The notes under the pieces were generated by a model, which saw only the letters and a list, made by a program, of their open reading frames with translations, was not told the origin of the DNA and did no database searches. A stretch of 31,843 bases of DNA from an uncultured Geobacter sp. (GTDB lineage: Bacteria > Desulfobacterota > Desulfuromonadia > Geobacterales > Geobacteraceae), in NCBI GenBank assembly GCA_937886325.1, contig CALABV010000103.1:1-31843 (forward strand), read 5' to 3'. The translations under genes were made by a program, and so were the position numbers. Position 1 is the first letter of the stretch; every line of letters begins with the position of its first letter. Below are positions 8,677-15,618 of this stretch, piece after piece.

Positions 8677-9375
8677 CTACTCCATTGTAACCGGTAAACG
8701 CCTTGTCAGGTAAATCTCCCGGGGGGATACTGCCGCCTGATAGGCCAAGGCTTCAACCCCATTCCGAATCGCCTGTCGCAGAAGATTCCCGTACTCCGGA
8801 TCGATAGTGTCCGCAGGGGAAAGGGATTGTGCATCTTCCCGTTGCACGACGAAAAAGATGACGCCACGCCCACCGTTTCGCACCACCTCCATCAGTTCAC
8901 GGAGGTGTTTCTGTCCCCGTACCGTAACAGCATCCGGAAACAGCGCTCTCTCTCCGTCGACCAGGGTAACGTTTTTCACTTCCACGTAACAGGGACCGGC
9001 CGGCCCGGAGAGAAGTACGTCTATTCGACTGTTGGCGCCGTACCGCACTTCGGGACGGATTTCGGTGTACCCGGCAAGTTCCGGGATTTTCCCCTCCGAA
9101 ATTGCCTCATGAACCAGCATGTTGGGTCTGCCGGTGTTGATTCCCACCCACACTCCGTTTGCTCTCACAAGTTCCCATGTGAAGGGGTGCTTTCTTTTCG
9201 GGTTGTCACTCCGTGAAAGCAAGACCTCGCTTCCAGGCGCCGCGCACCCCTTCATGCTCCCGGAATTGGGGCAATGGACCGTTACGGTCTCTCCGCTTCG
9301 CAACCGCACATCCGCCAGGAAACGCTGGTAGCGACGAATAAGTATTCCAGGGTATAACGTGGCGGGAAGTTTCAT
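8677..9375 (-). CDS. sfsA: SfsA family DNA-binding/nuclease-fold protein
   Basis: The 232-residue protein is collinear with SfsA, the E. coli 'sugar fermentation stimulation' protein. Diagnostic blocks are GILIRRYQRFLADV, HCPNSGSMKG, and SRIDVLL followed by CYVEVKNVTL, the last resembling a D-x(n)-E-x-K nuclease-like core. The C-terminus has GQKHLRELMEV and VIFFVVQRED. The family is reported to bind DNA without strong sequence specificity; a nuclease activity is inferred from the fold. The start is set by homology (MKLP...); no good ribosome-binding site precedes it. It lies 51 nt downstream of the membrane protein gene on the same strand. Confidence 0.9.
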   Translation of the reverse strand: MKLPATLYPGILIRRYQRFLADVRLRSGETVTVHCPNSGSMKGCAAPGSEVLLSRSDNPKRKHPFTWELVRANGVWVGINTGRPNMLVHEAISEGKIPELAGYTEIRPEVRYGANSRIDVLLSGPAGPCYVEVKNVTLVDGERALFPDAVTVRGQKHLRELMEVVRNGGRGVIFFVVQREDAQSLSPADTIDPEYGNLLRQAIRNGVEALAYQAAVSPREIYLTRRLPVTME

Positions 9376-9426
9376 GGCAAAGGGACAAGATTCTGTCGTT
9401 TCCTTTTCGAATTTCGCCTGCCGATG

Positions 9427-9993
9427 CTATTCGGTAACCGGGTCTTCCGGTTTTCCAGCCGCCTGAAAGAAGATGGTTCCGAGCATGATATCCGCAATGG
9501 CGCCGGTAATCACACCAACGGGTAGAAACACTACTGTTGATGTAAAGAGCCCGGTGGTGATGGTCATAAAACAGAAGGGTCTGAGCATACCGTTCAGGGA
9601 GTCTGGGAGTCTCAGGAGCTTTATTCCGAAAAGTATCTGCGCAACTCCGAAGGCAGCGATCAGGAGAAGGGAAAACCAGTCGAGTGCTTCCGTCCAAGAG
9701 GGGAGGAACAGTCCGACAATGACGGCACTTCCGGCAAACAGGTTCGTTGCTATCAGGAAATCAATATAGTTGTCCGTGTCATGGAAGGAGTGACGGGTAT
9801 TCAGGAACTTCTTCAGGAGCCAGGTCAGGCAGGTGAAGAGAATAATGGCCACCACCTGCATGGTTGCCTGAAAAAAGGGCGTGTTGGGGATGTTTCCATC
9901 AGAGAAATAGTATGACAGTATCAGGAACGGTATACTCAGGACCGCGCTTGACATGGCGAGAAAGCCAGCCATTCGTAGAGTTTTCGAAGACAC
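9427..9993 (-). CDS. Multi-pass membrane protein, unknown function
   Basis: The 188-residue product has five to six hydrophobic segments (for example AGFLAMSSAVLSIPFLIL, VVAIILFTCLTWLL, LIATNLFAGSAVIVGLFL, FSLLLIAAFGVAQILFGI, GLFTSTVVFLPVGVITGA). It is presumably an inner-membrane protein. No family, cofactor motif or transport signature is recognised. GTG 9993 is chosen over ATG 10047 because an AGGGGGG ribosome-binding site lies 6 nt before it and the extra upstream residues are polar and unlike a family start. It may be cotranscribed with sfsA. Confidence 0.75.
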   Translation of the reverse strand: MSSKTLRMAGFLAMSSAVLSIPFLILSYYFSDGNIPNTPFFQATMQVVAIILFTCLTWLLKKFLNTRHSFHDTDNYIDFLIATNLFAGSAVIVGLFLPSWTEALDWFSLLLIAAFGVAQILFGIKLLRLPDSLNGMLRPFCFMTITTGLFTSTVVFLPVGVITGAIADIMLGTIFFQAAGKPEDPVTE

Positions 9994-10191
9994 CTTTTTC
10001 CCCCCTGGATGGAAACGAAAGCGCAAAACGATTGCAGTGCCCTCCATCCCGTAAAGAAAGGAAGAGGGATAGTCGGTTATATTTAAGATAAATTAGTTTT
10101 ATTTATATTGAAAAATTGAGGCATATACGGTAATAGATATCCCGTAGACCCTCCTGCAATGAACCCCGGCTTCCCCGGCACATTATTTGTG

Positions 10192-10215
10192 CCCCGGCTT
10201 CCGGGGTATTTTTTT
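10192..10215 (+). terminator. Orphan Rho-independent terminator on the plus strand
   Basis: CCCCGG (10192-10197) and CCGGGG (10201-10206) form a stem around CTT, followed by TATTTTTTT. A second hairpin, GGCACA-TTATT-TGTGCC at 10177-10193, overlaps its first two bases. Both flanking genes run on the minus strand, so no known plus-strand gene feeds it. The rest of the gap (9994-10283) is AT-rich and shows no gene. Confidence 0.65.
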
Positions 10216-10283
10216 ACTGCCCGACACTCCGTGGACTGAACCTTGAGCATGCACCTTTCTTCCGGGTCGAACGCAGAGTGCAT

Positions 10284-11168
10284 CTACCGGATCGGTTTTC
10301 CCTCCAGCGCCTGGATAAGGGGTATGAGAAGGGAACATTCCCGGTCCGAAAGCCCGAAGGGATTCGTCCGGATCATCTCGCCGAGCGCGGCTGTTATCAG
10401 TGCACAATGGCTTGCATATAAATCTCCGACGGTTTGGGCAGTCAACGGCAGCCACCGAACCGCCCGGGCATCGTCGCCCGCCCGAAGGCTCATCCGATCG
10501 GCAATGTCCGCTGCAAGGTGCAGGTGTCTTGCCGTTGTTTCCATCCATGCGTGGTCCGTGTTGCGCGGGTCATCCACATACCCCCGGTATGTAAGCGTCC
10601 CCTGTGCCATATTCAGTTCGACGCCGGTTTCCTCGCGCAACTCCCGAGCCAGGGTGCGGGAAACCTCTTCCCCCTTGTCCACCATCCCGCCGGGGATAGC
10701 CCACTGGCCGTTGTCCTTTCGTTGCACTGCCAGCAGTTCAAAGGAGCCCGTTTCCCCGTTTATTCTGGTAATGATGGGATCAGCCGCGTAGTTCGGACCC
10801 CATTTTCCCAGGAGTCCTCTCCCGGCCATACCGGTTCTGCCGACGGGGTTGATCGGGCGCCCCTGTTCGTCAAAGATCAGCCGCCCTGTCAGACTTTCGC
10901 GGGGAAGCGCCGGAACAAGAGAGATGTCTTCCGGGTCGGCCCAACCATTCGTTTTTCGCGTAGAATCGTTTGCAAGCACGATGGGAGAGACGTAGTAAGG
11001 AGGCGCATAGCCGGGATAGTCCGCTTCCCATTCAACCAAGTGGTCGGGAACGGGGAACCTCTCGGGATACTCGGGCGGCCTTTCGCTCCGTGCTTTTCTG
11101 TGCCACCCTCGGCAGGAAGGCTTGAGAGCATCGCATGTCTGGTCGACCATGGGATTCCGCGTCTCCAT
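10284..11168 (-). CDS. NUDT9-like ADP-ribose pyrophosphatase (Nudix hydrolase)
   Basis: This enzyme is predicted to cleave ADP-ribose to AMP and ribose 5-phosphate. The Nudix box G-x5-E-x7-R-E-x2-E-E-x-G is complete at about residues 161-183 (GMVDKGEE...RELREETGV). Upstream sequence closely follows human NUDT9 as I remember it: RFPVPDHLVEWEADYPGY, GWADPED, then GRTGMAGRGLLGKWGPNY and AADPIITR, and WAIPGGMVD. The product is 294 aa from ATG 11168. AAGGAG at 11175-11180 gives 6-nt spacing to this ATG, while ATG 11171 is only 3 nt away. It has its own divergent promoter facing away from the fabG operon. Confidence 0.88.
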   Translation of the reverse strand: METRNPMVDQTCDALKPSCRGWHRKARSERPPEYPERFPVPDHLVEWEADYPGYAPPYYVSPIVLANDSTRKTNGWADPEDISLVPALPRESLTGRLIFDEQGRPINPVGRTGMAGRGLLGKWGPNYAADPIITRINGETGSFELLAVQRKDNGQWAIPGGMVDKGEEVSRTLARELREETGVELNMAQGTLTYRGYVDDPRNTDHAWMETTARHLHLAADIADRMSLRAGDDARAVRWLPLTAQTVGDLYASHCALITAALGEMIRTNPFGLSDRECSLLIPLIQALEGKPIR

Positions 11169-11242
11169 CATAATCTCCTTCCCGCAAATTCCATTCTGTT
11201 TCCGCTCACGGCGGGCGCCTGCCGTTCCGCAGGGTTTCAGCA

Positions 11243-11271
11243 ATTGTATGCGATACGCCGTCCTTTGTCGA
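11243..11271 (-). promoter_or_regulatory. Sigma-70-type promoter of the NUDT9-like gene
   Basis: On the minus strand, TCGACA (5 of 6) and TACAAT (5 of 6) are separated by exactly 17 bp. Transcription would start about 70 nt before the ATG. Confidence 0.6.
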
Positions 11272-11340
11272 TGACAATAACCGAAATCATCGGGGTGCCC
11301 GCGGTTTTGTGCCTCTGCGCGGGCATTCAGGGTGTCAATC

Positions 11341-11370
11341 TTGACAAAGAGCGTCTGGAAAAGGTAGACT
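11341..11370 (+). promoter_or_regulatory. Probable promoter of the fabG-ketosynthase operon
   Basis: A perfect -35 TTGACA (11341-11346) is followed by an 18-bp spacer and TAGACT (4 of 6). The predicted start near 11377 leaves a leader of about 40 nt. Confidence 0.5.
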
Positions 11371-11417
11371 CCCACAGGAAAAAGCTATATATCAGCGACG
11401 TTCCGGTCGGAGACACA

Positions 11418-12158
11418 ATGGAATTCAACGGTACAATTGTTGTGGTCACGGGTGGTACCCGAGGAATCGGCAGGGCGGTATCCCTCAGGTTTGCCAGGGA
11501 AGGCGCGCTGGTTACGGCGGCGTATCTGAAAAATGACGATGCGGCACACTCGCTGATGGAAGAGGCCGCGGGACTTCCGGGCGAGATCCGGGTACTCAAG
11601 GCCGACGTGAGGACATCCGAAGGGGCCGTTGCCCTGATGGACGCAGCTGCCCGCGATGCAGGCCATATCGATGTGCTGGTGAATAACGCGGGTATCATCC
11701 GCGATGCATACCTTGCCATGATGTCGGAACGCGATTGGGCGGACGTTATCGAGGCAAATCTCTATCCCCTGTTTCACTGCTGCAAGTGGGGCGTTCGAAA
11801 GATGCTTGCCCGTAAAAAGGGCGCGATTGTCACTGTCGCCTCCATCTCCGCTTTTACCGGCAATCCGGGCCAGACGAATTACGCTGCCAGCAAGGGCGCC
11901 GCGGTAAGTTTCACCCGCTCCTTGGCTCGGGAGGTGGGACCTCTCGGAATCAGGGTGAACACCGTTGCGCCGGGCCTCATCGAGACAGACATGGTCGCCT
12001 CGCTGAAGCAGGAACTGGTGGATACCATTGTCAGCAGCTCATCACTCCGCCGCATCGGCCGTCCGGAAGACGTTGCCGAAGCGGTGGCATTCCTCGCGTC
12101 GGAGCGCGCCGCATACATTACCGGGCAATGCCTGATTGTCGACGGCGGCATCGTGTGA
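11418..12158 (+). CDS. 3-oxoacyl-ACP reductase (FabG-type SDR)
   Basis: This NADPH-dependent ketoreductase of the short-chain dehydrogenase family has 246 residues. The cofactor motif TGGTRGIG is at 11-18, NNAG at 89-92, the catalytic Ser in VASISA (about 142-144), and Tyr155/Lys159 in YAASK. The C-terminus has RIGRPEDVAEAVAFL and GQCLIVDGG, typical of FabG. ATG 11418 is chosen because GGAG lies 5 nt before it. It heads a run of genes for ketosynthase, ketosynthase-like, hotdog and LolA-like proteins. Its substrate is therefore probably an ACP-bound polyketide or fatty-acid intermediate specific to this module and not general lipid synthesis, which is an inference. Confidence 0.92.
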   Translation: MEFNGTIVVVTGGTRGIGRAVSLRFAREGALVTAAYLKNDDAAHSLMEEAAGLPGEIRVLKADVRTSEGAVALMDAAARDAGHIDVLVNNAGIIRDAYLAMMSERDWADVIEANLYPLFHCCKWGVRKMLARKKGAIVTVASISAFTGNPGQTNYAASKGAAVSFTRSLAREVGPLGIRVNTVAPGLIETDMVASLKQELVDTIVSSSSLRRIGRPEDVAEAVAFLASERAAYITGQCLIVDGGIV

Positions 12159-12183
12159 CGACAGCCTCTGAAAAAAGGAATTC

Positions 12184-13389
12184 ATGACGAGAAAACGAAT
12201 CGCCATTACCGGGTTGGGGATATTCTGCGCTGCCGGCAAGGATATCCCTTCCTTTTCGCGCAATCTCCGGCAGGGAGCGAGCGCCATCGGATCCATGGAT
12301 CTCTTTGATGTGACACCGTTTCCGGCACGAATCGGAGCACAGGTCAGAGACTATGATCCGCTCGCGTATTTTGACCGGAAAACCGCGTTAAGGCTCTCAC
12401 GGGCTGATCAGTTCGGCGTTATCGCCGCCGGTGAGGCGCTTGCCGAAAGCCGCGTGACGGATTGCTACTCTCCCTATGACATCGGGGTTTCCGTGGGCGC
12501 CGGCGCCGCGGGGATGCTCCATGCCGAGCAATGGCTGAAGGAAATCCTTGCGGGAGGGAAAGGCAGTCCTTCCCTTTTGCGCGGTATCCTTCCCGACAGG
12601 ACAGCCACTGCCATAGCTTCACACTTCGGTCTCAGCGGGTACCAGGGAAGTATCACCACGGCCTGTTCCTCATCGGCGACAGCCATTGGCTGGGGCGCAG
12701 ACCTGGTTGCGACCGGAAGGTTGAAGTCGGTGGTATGCGGCGGTTCCGATGCGATTTCCCTTCTCACCTACGCCGGCTTCAATTCCCTGCGTGTTGTGGA
12801 TACCGAGCCGTGCGCTCCCTTCAGTCTGGGCAGGCGGGGAATTTCATTGGGAGAGGGGGCCGCTTTTTTCGTGCTGGAAGATGAAGAGGAGGCAACCAGG
12901 CGTGGCGCCCGTATGTACGGATATATTCTCGGCTATGCGGCTGTCGGAGAGGCGTACCACATGACCGCTCCGGAACCGACCGGGACCGAGGCCGCACGGG
13001 TCATGGCAAACGCGCTCGACCGGGCCGGGGTGCGGAGAGATGATATCGGCTGGGTGAATGCCCATGGTACCGCGACTCCATTGAACGATGTGGTGGAAAC
13101 CAAGGCCATGAAACTGGTTTTCGGCGAACGGGCCGGCGCCGTTCCGCTGGTTTCCACGAAAGGTCTGACAGGGCATTGCCTGGGTTCAGCCGGCGCAATC
13201 GAGGCGGTTGCCACAGTGGTTTCCCTGATCGGAGGGTTCATTCCCCAGACGCTCAACTTCCGGGGAGCGGATCCTGAGTGCGACCTTGACTACTGCCACG
13301 AAGGCACACGGGAAAGCCAGGCATCGCTGGCGCTTTCCAATTCCTTCGCATTCGGCGGAAATTGCACCTCCCTGGTGGTATCTTTATGA
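12184..13389 (+). CDS. Beta-ketoacyl-ACP synthase II-like ketosynthase
   Basis: This is a condensing enzyme of the thiolase fold (401 aa). The catalytic triad is complete: Cys161 in TTACSSSATA, His294 in NAHGTATPLND and His331 in KGLTGHCLGSAGAIEA. The sequence departs from housekeeping FabF (short N-terminal CAAGKDIPSFSRNLRQG, no classical DRF motif) and looks more like aryl-polyene or type II PKS ketosynthases. AAGGA lies 4 nt before the ATG, 25 nt after the reductase stop. The next gene overlaps by ATGA, so the pair should be made in equal amounts, as for KS/chain-length-factor heterodimers. Confidence 0.9.
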   Translation: MTRKRIAITGLGIFCAAGKDIPSFSRNLRQGASAIGSMDLFDVTPFPARIGAQVRDYDPLAYFDRKTALRLSRADQFGVIAAGEALAESRVTDCYSPYDIGVSVGAGAAGMLHAEQWLKEILAGGKGSPSLLRGILPDRTATAIASHFGLSGYQGSITTACSSSATAIGWGADLVATGRLKSVVCGGSDAISLLTYAGFNSLRVVDTEPCAPFSLGRRGISLGEGAAFFVLEDEEEATRRGARMYGYILGYAAVGEAYHMTAPEPTGTEAARVMANALDRAGVRRDDIGWVNAHGTATPLNDVVETKAMKLVFGERAGAVPLVSTKGLTGHCLGSAGAIEAVATVVSLIGGFIPQTLNFRGADPECDLDYCHEGTRESQASLALSNSFAFGGNCTSLVVSL

Positions 13390-14429
13390 GCGCTAACAGT
13401 ACAGGAATCGTGATAACCGGCCTTTCCGCCATAACCGCTGCCGGAGTCGGTCTTGATCCACTCCGGGAGACGGTGCGGTCTCGTGTCTGCGCTCTGCGCC
13501 CGATTCCGGTGGAGATAGCGGGCGGGGAAGGCCATCTGTGGGGCAGGGCGGAAGGTTTTCGGGCAGCTGATTTCATGCCTCCGCTGAAGGCGAGAAAGTT
13601 CGACCGCTGCAGCCTGTTCGCAGTTGTGGCGGCAGGTATGGCCCTGCGCGATGCCGATATCGATCCGGCCTCATTCGGCGCCGAGAGAATCGGTATTGTC
13701 CTTGGTTGCGGCTTCGGCGGCATCGCCAATTCCGAGGAGTTTCTCCGCGGCTACTTCACGCGGGGGGGCGACGGCCTGGTGCCGATGCTCTTTCCCAATA
13801 CCGTCCCCAATGCCCCGGCAAGCAATGCATCCATTGAACACGGGCTCAAGGGCCCGAATGTCACCTTTGTGCAGCGCTTCTGTTCCGCCGAGGCCGCCTT
13901 TGAGATGGCGTGCCGCTTCCTTGAGGAAGATCGGGCGGATATCGTCCTGACCGGCGGGGCTGACGAGCTCAACCCGTTCATGATCCGTGCATTCCGGGAC
14001 ATGGGCCAATTGCGGGCGCATGCCCGGGGGTTCAGCGAAGGGGCGGGCATTCTCGTGCTGGAAAAGGGCGCGGTTGCTCGGCGTCGCGGGGCGGCAATCA
14101 GGGCAACCGTCGGCGATATCCGGACAATCGGACGGCTGGCGCCGGGGCGCGAAGAGGAAGGGTTCGCGAGACTTATCGGCACAGGGAAAAGCCCGTCGCT
14201 CATTTCCCTGTCCGGTGCGGCGGGAGAGATGCCGGTGCTGCTGGACCGCCTGCCGTCCGCGCCACGCCTGGAAACCGCCCCGCTCCTCGGCCGCTCCCTT
14301 GCCATGGGAGGGACGGCGCTGGTTTCTCTCATCCTGGCTTCGTCACCTGGCGATGCCGTCGCCCACTATGCCGCATCACCGGAGGGCCCGTACTATGGTA
14401 TCGATTTCAACCGATCTGAATCCTTGTAA
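13386..14429 (+). CDS. Degenerate ketosynthase, chain-length-factor-like
   Basis: The 347-residue protein has the thiolase fold's N-terminal half (IVITGLSAITAAG, FPNTVPNAPASNASIEHG) and a nucleophile-site Cys166 in VQRFCSAEAAFE. The C-terminal half has shrunk: the two catalytic histidine motifs (HGTxT and KxxxGHxxG) cannot be found, and only ALxMGGTALVSL-like remnants remain. It should not condense on its own. A structural or chain-length partner of the upstream ketosynthase is the most likely role, by analogy to KS-beta/CLF subunits and to the second ketosynthase of aryl-polyene clusters. It overlaps the upstream gene (ATGA) and the downstream gene (35 bp). The frame is intact, so it is not a pseudogene. 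Confidence 0.83.
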   Translation: MSANSTGIVITGLSAITAAGVGLDPLRETVRSRVCALRPIPVEIAGGEGHLWGRAEGFRAADFMPPLKARKFDRCSLFAVVAAGMALRDADIDPASFGAERIGIVLGCGFGGIANSEEFLRGYFTRGGDGLVPMLFPNTVPNAPASNASIEHGLKGPNVTFVQRFCSAEAAFEMACRFLEEDRADIVLTGGADELNPFMIRAFRDMGQLRAHARGFSEGAGILVLEKGAVARRRGAAIRATVGDIRTIGRLAPGREEEGFARLIGTGKSPSLISLSGAAGEMPVLLDRLPSAPRLETAPLLGRSLAMGGTALVSLILASSPGDAVAHYAASPEGPYYGIDFNRSESL

Positions 14430-14814
14430 TCCGGACCCGACCGCGTATCTCCCCCATCGCTCTCCCTTTCTCCTGATCGATCGCGTTCTGTCCCGGGATC
14501 CGGGTCGCGGCGCATCGGGCATACGCTGTGTCACCCATGATCCAGGCGGCTATCCGGAGGTTTTTCTCCTGGAGTCAATGGCCCAGCTTGGCGGTATCGC
14601 GGCCGCCGAGCGCGAGGGGGAGGGAGGATTCCTGGCGGCCATCGACCGGGCATTGTTTCACCGTAAGGTCCGGCCGGGTGACCGAATCGTTATCACGGTG
14701 CGCATCGTCAAAACATTCGGAAGATTGTATGTTCTGGAGGGAGAGGCGCATGTCGACGCCGAACCGGTGGCGACCGCTGTCCTTACACTCGGCATCGGGA
14801 TGATATCAGGATAA
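14395..14814 (+). CDS. FabZ/ApeI-like hotdog-fold protein, possible 3-hydroxyacyl-ACP dehydratase
   Basis: The 139-residue hotdog protein has PHRSPFLLIDRVL near the N-terminus and FLLESMAQLGGIAA, which matches the FabZ IEAMAQ helix with Glu60. Next come FHRKVRPGDRI and a typical hotdog strand (ITVRIVKTFGRLYVLEGEA). The FabZ stretch that holds the catalytic His (GHFP) is missing; only THDPGGYP precedes the helix, with His48 a possible stand-in. GGAGGG lies 8 nt before ATG 14395, inside the end of the preceding gene. It presumably dehydrates or binds the acyl chain made by the upstream ketosynthase. Confidence 0.8.
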   Translation: MVSISTDLNPCNPDPTAYLPHRSPFLLIDRVLSRDPGRGASGIRCVTHDPGGYPEVFLLESMAQLGGIAAAEREGEGGFLAAIDRALFHRKVRPGDRIVITVRIVKTFGRLYVLEGEAHVDAEPVATAVLTLGIGMISG

Positions 14815-14883
14815 GATGCAATTTCTCGTATCGTCGCGCGGGACACGCACGATGACAACACACGGAGCCAAGGATTTCTTTTC

Positions 14884-15501
14884 ATGATGTTGAAAAAGCT
14901 TTTTTTTATAGCGCTTGTCGCTGCCCTGGTTTCTATCGCCTCTCCGGTGTCCGCCTCCCCTCTTTCGGCAGTGGAAGGTCTGGAGCTTCTGCGCCGCGCG
15001 TTTGTCGGTGTGAATGATTTTACCGCGGAAATTACCCAGGAGAAGCAACTGTCCCTCATGAAGAAGAAAATGACTGCCAGCGGCACGGTCCGATTCAAGA
15101 AGCCCGATACATTTTACATGGAACTCTATTCTCCGTACGCCAGCCGTATCCTGCTCAAGGACACTACGCTGACCCTCAAGCTTCCCAATGAAGGCGTCCG
15201 GCAGAAGATCTCCCTGCCACGAGAGCAGGGACTCGGCCGCTGGATTTCCTTCCTCGACCGTCCGGTGAAGAGTCTCCCCGACGGTTTCGATGTTCGTGCG
15301 GAAAAGCGCGGGTCAACCGTAATCCTTGAGATTGCTCCGCGGAAAAGGGGGGCCATGAGAGAGATTCAACTCTCCCTGTCCCAGGACGGACGTTTGAAGA
15401 GGCTCGTTCTGGAGGAGAATAATCGGGACCGGACTGTTATCACCTTTCATCGAATGAAGAAGAATGCCGGTCTGACGGAGGGGGATTTCCGGTTGGAATA
15501 G
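14884..15501 (+). CDS. LolA-like outer-membrane lipoprotein carrier protein
   Basis: The signal peptide (residues 1-25, ending VSASP) leads into the LolA/LolB-type unclosed barrel. Marks are DFTAEITQEKQL, SGTVRFKKPDTFYMELYSP, and later LEIAPRKRGAMREIQLSL with a C-terminal TFHRMKKNAGL. It is a 205-residue periplasmic protein that would carry a lipid or lipidated cargo. Its position, 69 nt after the dehydratase, matches aryl-polyene clusters, where a LolA-like protein accompanies the ketosynthases. It may thus be a dedicated carrier for the operon's product and not the housekeeping LolA. No MMPL exporter or LolB partner is present nearby. ATG 14884 or 14887 are both possible. Confidence 0.85.
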   Translation: MMLKKLFFIALVAALVSIASPVSASPLSAVEGLELLRRAFVGVNDFTAEITQEKQLSLMKKKMTASGTVRFKKPDTFYMELYSPYASRILLKDTTLTLKLPNEGVRQKISLPREQGLGRWISFLDRPVKSLPDGFDVRAEKRGSTVILEIAPRKRGAMREIQLSLSQDGRLKRLVLEENNRDRTVITFHRMKKNAGLTEGDFRLE

Positions 15502-15618
15502 GTTCTGCGGTGATCAAGAGCGACGAACACGAAGGCCGGCCGGCGGCAGATGCCTCGCCACGGATGCGGAAGGTGGAGGGTCGTGGTCGGATAACGGTTT
15601 GGCGTGTATTCAGGGGTT

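Noticed and set aside
10434..11417. A long plus-strand open frame extending upstream of fabG
   Set aside because: It is antisense to the NUDT9-like gene, has no family features, and fabG has its own ribosome-binding site and ATG at 11418.
13386..14429. Second ketosynthase as a pseudogene
   Set aside because: The frame is open, has overlapping junctions on both sides and keeps conserved N-terminal blocks, so it is a functional but altered protein.
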